Shown piece after piece: positions 59,401-64,000 of a DNA stretch of 64,000 nucleotides. The stretch is from contig CM060731.1 in NCBI GenBank assembly GCA_030704615.1, forward strand, positions 88,578,756 through 88,642,755. The letters run 5' to 3'. Under the pieces are notes generated by a model that was not told the origin of the DNA, searched no databases, and worked only from the letters and a program-made list of their open reading frames with translations. A program made the translations under genes and the position numbers. How positions within the stretch are numbered: the stretch's first letter is position 1; each line of letters opens with the position of its first letter. The stretch is from Takakia lepidozioides. Lineage: Eukaryota; Streptophyta; Takakiopsida; Takakiales; Takakiaceae.

Positions 59401-62400
59401 AATGGATTCGATCCACTAATCTTGGATGCCCTTGTACGTAAACCTTTAGCGAAAGAGCAGAGGCCGTAAGACAGTTGTGGTTATTGAATGCTGGACCAGC
59501 AGGAAACCAGAGCTTGACTGTCTAGAGCAGTCTTTCATGAGGAGGTAACTGCCATCACCTGCGGTTTAAAATCTCTCACATCGAAAGGGCTTTGAACTGC
59601 ACAGGGGACTATGGGAGCAACACTTGTGAAGGGAAAAGAATGGCTCCACCCCAGCCACCCTCCTACAAGACAAAAAATGGTATAATCAAAGAAGCTCCAG
59701 CTTATCCTCTCCTAAACCTACACCAGTTCTCTCTCTGCACTTGGCTCTGGTCCCAAAATACCCTAGTGGTTGTGCTAGTTCAAGAAAGGGACTCACCCTT
59801 AAAATAGCCTGCTGATTTCGGTCAGGTCTGCACAAAGAAATAATTTACAGTGGAGTCATTCCCAGGTCTAACACTCTCAGCCATTGGAAAAGTAGAGAAC
59901 AAAAAGGGAAGATGTTGTAGACAATCAGAAGAACAGAGACGGACAGCAGTCAAACAATCAAACAGCGGTCTTTCATAGGTTTACCTTAATTTATCCTGTC
60001 AGAATATCTGCAAAACAATCACTGTAGAAGCATGTGATTCTAATTAAAATTCCCTCGCCACCTTATGGAATCCAGAAATTGGAAGGGAGCCCCATATCCC
60101 ACCCCTCCACTGCCATGATCCGCCATACTTCTTGTACATTTTGATCTCTTCAGCAGGATATCCATAGCCAGGATACACAACTATGCTGGGTATCCAGATC
60201 AGGAGCATTTAAGACATGACTTACACATGACATGGCCAGGAAATTGGGAAGAAAAGAACCAACAAAGTAAATTTTTTCCCTGAATTGCTTTGTCCTGGTG
60301 TTGTCTCTTAGATTACCATCCATACCTTTAAAGGTTGAAAAGGGAGTACAGTTAGAGACCAGTGACAAAAGAACCAGACGAAAACAAGCACATGGAGTAA
60401 ACAGGTTCGGATGAACAGAGTTACAGGGAAACATGGAAGATAGAATACAGAAGAGATAGAGATGAAGGAATTTGATGAAGAAAAGACAGATGTACTCACT
60501 CTCCCGATAGGTTGCAGTCCACAACAACTGCAGCCAGTTCTTTCCCTATCTCCATACTCGACTGTGCTCCACAGGTGATCCCCTGTTTCAACGCATCATG
60601 CATGCATTGCCTTGTTCTTGAAAAAGCCATTCGGACCATTACTGGCACAGTTTTACTGGGGCCTGATACTTTGGCCTTCATGTCATTTCCACTCGCTTGC
60701 ACATGCAGAGCAGAATCTGAACTTGGTGTTGCCTCCAAACTTTCCCTTTCAGAGAGCTCAACATTCCTAAGTGGCAAGGTAGAATGTAGCTTCTCATTCA
60801 TCTCAGTTGGAAGTGGAGGCTTCTCTTCATTACTGCATGCTTCCACTTGTTTGTCTTGATGATGAATCATAGATTTCAAGGCCTTGTTCAGTTCCATGAC
60901 AGTACCCTTCATCTCACGCTGCTCGTTTGCCTCAGATTGTGCACATTTGTACATAATCTCATTTATGATGGCTTCTCCTTGACTGCTAGGGATGGCTGAG
61001 GTGAGAATAACTGCACTGTCCTTCGGTTTCTTGTACAGAGGACCTGTCACATGCTCTTTAATTCCTAATGTTTGATTGCTAAGCTCAGTAGCTGGAATGC
61101 AATTTCCTGCATCACTGGCACCTCCAGGGGGATGGGCAACTTGTGTATGTGACATGTTTAAAGCAGAGGATGGCTCACGAGTAGCATCAGTTGCATCTGC
61201 AGTCATCTGAACTTCAGATGGATTGGCAGTATTGATATAAGAAGATGCCTTATCGAAACAGGGTTCTCCCACTAACGCCTGGCAGTTATTTGTCATAAGA
61301 CATTCTTGTCGAAGCGCGTTTTCTTGTAGAAGCACCTTTTCCCTCCCTGCCTGAAAACTTTCTGTAGTCATGTCATCTACTCCACCTTCCTCACCAACAT
61401 CCTGATAAACAGGTGGGAGCTCATCCAGAAACTGAGACATATCTTGAAAACTCATACTGCAAGGATTTATGGATGATGGTCTGTCATCGAGGTCTTTCTC
61501 AAGGTCCATGTTCTGTAATCCTATGGAAGGTAAACTGTAGACCCCAAACTTACAAGATGGCAGAGGTTCATCATAAGGACATTGCACTTTTAATAAATCC
61601 GACACACTCATCCCTACATCTGATTCTGCCACTTCCTGCCCTGGTTGGAGTGCAGGATTACAGGTTTGAACAATTTGGATTCCTGGTCCAATCTGAAGAG
61701 GAGAGGCAGCTTCATCTAACTGAGCTGACAGCAGCAAAAGGGGTGAAGGTAGATAAGGGGGAGGTAGAATGTCCGGGAGTGTTGGTGACAGGAGGACGTT
61801 CTCGGTTGCCCACCACTCCTCCCCCGAGTCATCTTCACTACTCTCAACATCGGAGTCCCAGCCCCTCCCACATCCTTCTACAATTTTCAGGGGCACCAAG
61901 CTTCCATCTGCACTATTATCCATTCCCTCCTCTCTCTGTGGGGCCTTAACTTCCCTGTCTTCCACATCCATGCCAGTAGAGTTCTTTCCACCCATTGGAT
62001 CTGCACTAGCACTCTCCAGATGGACATGCTGATTTTGTTGTATCTGCCATGTTGTGGCAGTCATAGTTCGAGTATCATGAACCCCTTTCTGTAATCTGTT
62101 ATCCTTCTCCTCTACTGTGAGAGTCACTTCCATCAGATCAGAAGCACCATCGGTGAGACTCTCTTCTGGTTCATTGCCACTGGATCTCTCTTTGTCGTTG
62201 GTACTTTCCTTCCTTGCATCCTCCTCCTCTTGTTCCTTTTCACAAAGCTCCACCACTTCTGTAACTCTTTCATTCACTTCCCCCCTCTTCCGTTTTACAC
62301 CACTTTTGCCTGTTCCAGAGGTAAGCTCCACTTTGGGTTCGTTGCTCCGTTTCAATAGCCCCTTTAGAGCTCTAAGCTTTCCTTCCATCTTGGTGCGTGT

Positions 62401-63935
62401 TTTATTTTCCTTTTCAAAAAGACGTGTTATGGATTTCAACAGAGTTGCAGGTGAATCTAGATCTCTATTTACAGTTAGCCCACCCAGAATCCTTGGGTTA
62501 TGCTCAACAGTAGACGGAGCTGGACTTAAACTTTTGCTTTTTTGACCCTCCTGATACCTGCTGCCACCTTCTGCACCATGCTCACTGTTTGAGGCTGCAA
62601 GAACGTCTTTGTTCCCATTCAGCTGGGCACGGGAAAACCCCTCATCTTCATACAAAGAAACTTCTTTGTCAAGATTTTGTCCAGAACTCCTGGCATCCAC
62701 TCGACTTCTCTTAGAAGGACAACGTCTCCTTTTGACAGCATCCAGGGGTTCACGGATAAGAACTCTAGCCAGCTTGTCTGTTGAGTCATCTCTCAAACTT
62801 TCTGCAGCTGCACCTGGAGATGCTACTGAAGCTTTTGGAGTCCTTGACTGGGCGTGATGCTTAGCAGGAGATTTTAAAATTGATTCAAGTCCAGTAATTA
62901 TCTCTACAGGGCCTTCCCTTGCAATCTTCGGCAACGGTTGAACACGAGTCGCTGAGGATGTTTGCAACTTATGGCTCCCACGAGCCTCTAGCTGGTTCTT
63001 ACTCAACACCATTCCCCATCTTTGAGGTGAATTCGCGCGAGCGATGGAGGCTGTGATACCTCCCATGCTGATGGTGGTCTCTACTGGGTTTCGGCAATAA
63101 GGGGTCTGCGACTCTTTACTTTGTACATCCTGCTGCACAGGGGAAACATGCTGCATAAGGCTAGAACTCTGCTTGTGCAGGTTAGCAATGCTTGCAGCCA
63201 ATGTTTGGACTTCCTTCTGCACAGCTTTGGCCACTGCTTGCGCTGCTAGGGCTGTTGTCTGTGCTGCTGATGCTGTGGATTGCCCATTCTGCACAAGAGA
63301 TGATGTTTTCGTTGAGGCCTGTACGGCCCCATTCACCTGCAAGCCTCCCTCAGTCAGTTTTCTACATTTAACTCTAGACGAGTAAAAGGGGTTTACTATC
63401 TGGCCAGGTGAATGGGGCCGTACAGGCCTCAAAACTTAAACCTGGCCAGATAGCCTCAAAACCTGCTACAAAACTTAAACAACAATGAAACAAGAAAACA
63501 TAAGACTCTTGAACATGATGGTCCTACCCATCATAGAAGGTCTTCTGTTGCAAAAGCAATGAAGCAAATTACCTTAGCAAGAAGATTCCTTTCTAAGGTC
63601 TGAAATGAACTCTGCGCAACCTCAACAGCTTGCAGGGCAGCACCAACCCCTCCCACCACCTCTTTCACCTGCGTTTACATCCACATTAGATCAGCCATTC
63701 CTTACTCCAACTCACAACAGACAAGCAATTTACAAGAAGATTCTTCTCAACTGCTTCATCCTGACAAACACAAGAGGTCACATCATTGCATGAGGAAAGG
63801 GTGCTAAAGACACAGATTCCTTTCATGAGGGCAATATGCCATTGAGATACATCAAATACCTTCTCCTTCAATAACTGGCTGGGGACATGCATGGGAAGCT
63901 CTGACGTCCAACCTTCACACAACAACACATAAGCA
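56456..63935 (-). CDS. MEE22: EMB1611/MEE22-like protein, 3' part (1,532 codons in window)
   Basis: Resembles plant MATERNAL EFFECT EMBRYO ARREST 22 / EMB1611, a plant-specific nuclear or cytoplasmic factor needed for embryo and shoot-meristem development; its biochemistry is not settled. Exons: 63935-63860, 63668-63573, 63336-60500, 58976-58837, 58622-57643, 57223-57048, 56750-56456. All phases agree and the last is closed by TAA. 5' exons are off the window. The 63668-63573 exon and the start of the next are helical and Ala/Gln-rich (QTTALAAQAVAKAVQKEV), likely coiled coil. The 2.8 kb exon is Ser/Glu-rich and likely disordered. The C-terminal third is helical and ARM/HEAT-like: CKELLEMLPPECQAIDFLV, WEWTYNDLIIGHLW, VVAHLLGILGRLGIINGV, then WYNSLDNSQQDRLSSSLRIK. 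The GWEWTYDKLI-type and LLG-LGRLG blocks are those of MEE22 C-termini. I rate the family moderately sure. Confidence 0.7.
63312..63459. repeat. Nested perfect inverted repeats at an exon boundary (template-switch scar)
   Basis: The acceptor and first bases of the large MEE22-like exon (63312-63339) recur as a perfect 28-bp inverted copy at 63405-63432, within the intron upstream of that exon. A second perfect 13-bp pair, CTATCTGGCCAGG and CCTGGCCAGATAG, lies at 63396-63408 and 63441-63453. A direct repeat of CAAAACTTAAAC follows. It creates a false in-frame start at 63432. Confidence 0.85.
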
Positions 63936-64000
63936 CTGCAAGCAACCCACAAGGAACCATACATAACAGACCTCCTGGTATCTACCAGAATCCAGCATAC

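Noticed and set aside
59395-59420. GGATTCGATCC, a box B-like sequence that might mark a tRNA
   Set aside because: No D arm, anticodon arm or complementary acceptor ends can be found around it.
61413-62857. Several plus-strand frames of 70-178 residues
   Set aside because: They are shadows of the 2.8 kb minus-strand exon of the MEE22-like gene and show Ser/Pro-rich artefact composition.
63404-63432. ATG at 63432 as the start of the MEE22-like protein
   Set aside because: The ATG lies in the inverted copy within an intron. The exon at 63668-63573 joins the acceptor before 63336 in phase 0, so coding continues from upstream exons.
1-64000. CRISPR arrays, bacterial operons or prophage
   Set aside because: The window is clearly nuclear plant DNA with spliced genes; none of the repeats has the spacing of a CRISPR array.

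Overview
This window is nuclear DNA from a land plant. Split genes with GT-AG introns can be read on both strands, and three of the four genes belong to families I know only from plants: an APX6-type class I haem peroxidase, a protein with the C-terminal tail of the 'gar2-related' family, and an EMB1611/MEE22-like protein. The fourth is a TBL2-like WD40 protein. The wide, AT-rich, transposon-filled spacers and the divergent linker regions suggest a non-seed plant (fern, lycophyte or bryophyte). That is inference and I cannot name the species.

Layout. 1-4213 (+): 3' part of a TBL2-like WD40 gene, whose 5' exons lie left of the window. 15161-5528 (-): a complete ten-exon APX6-like peroxidase gene, convergent with the WD40 gene. 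Its seventh intron (12476-6552) holds a frameshifted LINE in the same orientation. 27374-19222 (-): a large gene of about 1,835 codons encoding a mostly disordered protein with about nine internal repeats and a gar2-related tail. 63935-56456 (-): the 3' part of an EMB1611/MEE22-like gene, with 1,532 codons in the window. I built the exon chains by matching splice phases and protein similarity from memory; every junction quoted for the peroxidase and the MEE22-like gene keeps the frame.

The 29 kb between the last two genes (27.4-56.4 kb) is intergenic and repeat-rich. It holds a 3.3 kb piggyBac-like element with TTAA target duplications and a helicase-like exon inside. It also holds several non-autonomous hAT-like elements (CAGTGTT ends, 8-bp target duplications), two of them head to tail sharing one duplication. 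Two further inverted-repeat elements, a gypsy-type polyprotein relic, arrays of palindromic hairpins, T-rich tandem repeats, and a tRNA-like fold with no anticodon arm complete it.

The genes do not form a pathway. Predicted roles are independent: chloroplast peroxide metabolism (APX6-like), a WD40 scaffold (TBL2-like), an embryo or meristem factor (MEE22-like), and an uncharacterised plant protein (gar2-related). The most noteworthy points are the piggyBac-like element with captured coding sequence, the self-similar hAT-like family, the armless tRNA-like structure, a template-switch scar at an exon boundary of the MEE22-like gene, and a possible thylakoid-lumen signal on the peroxidase.
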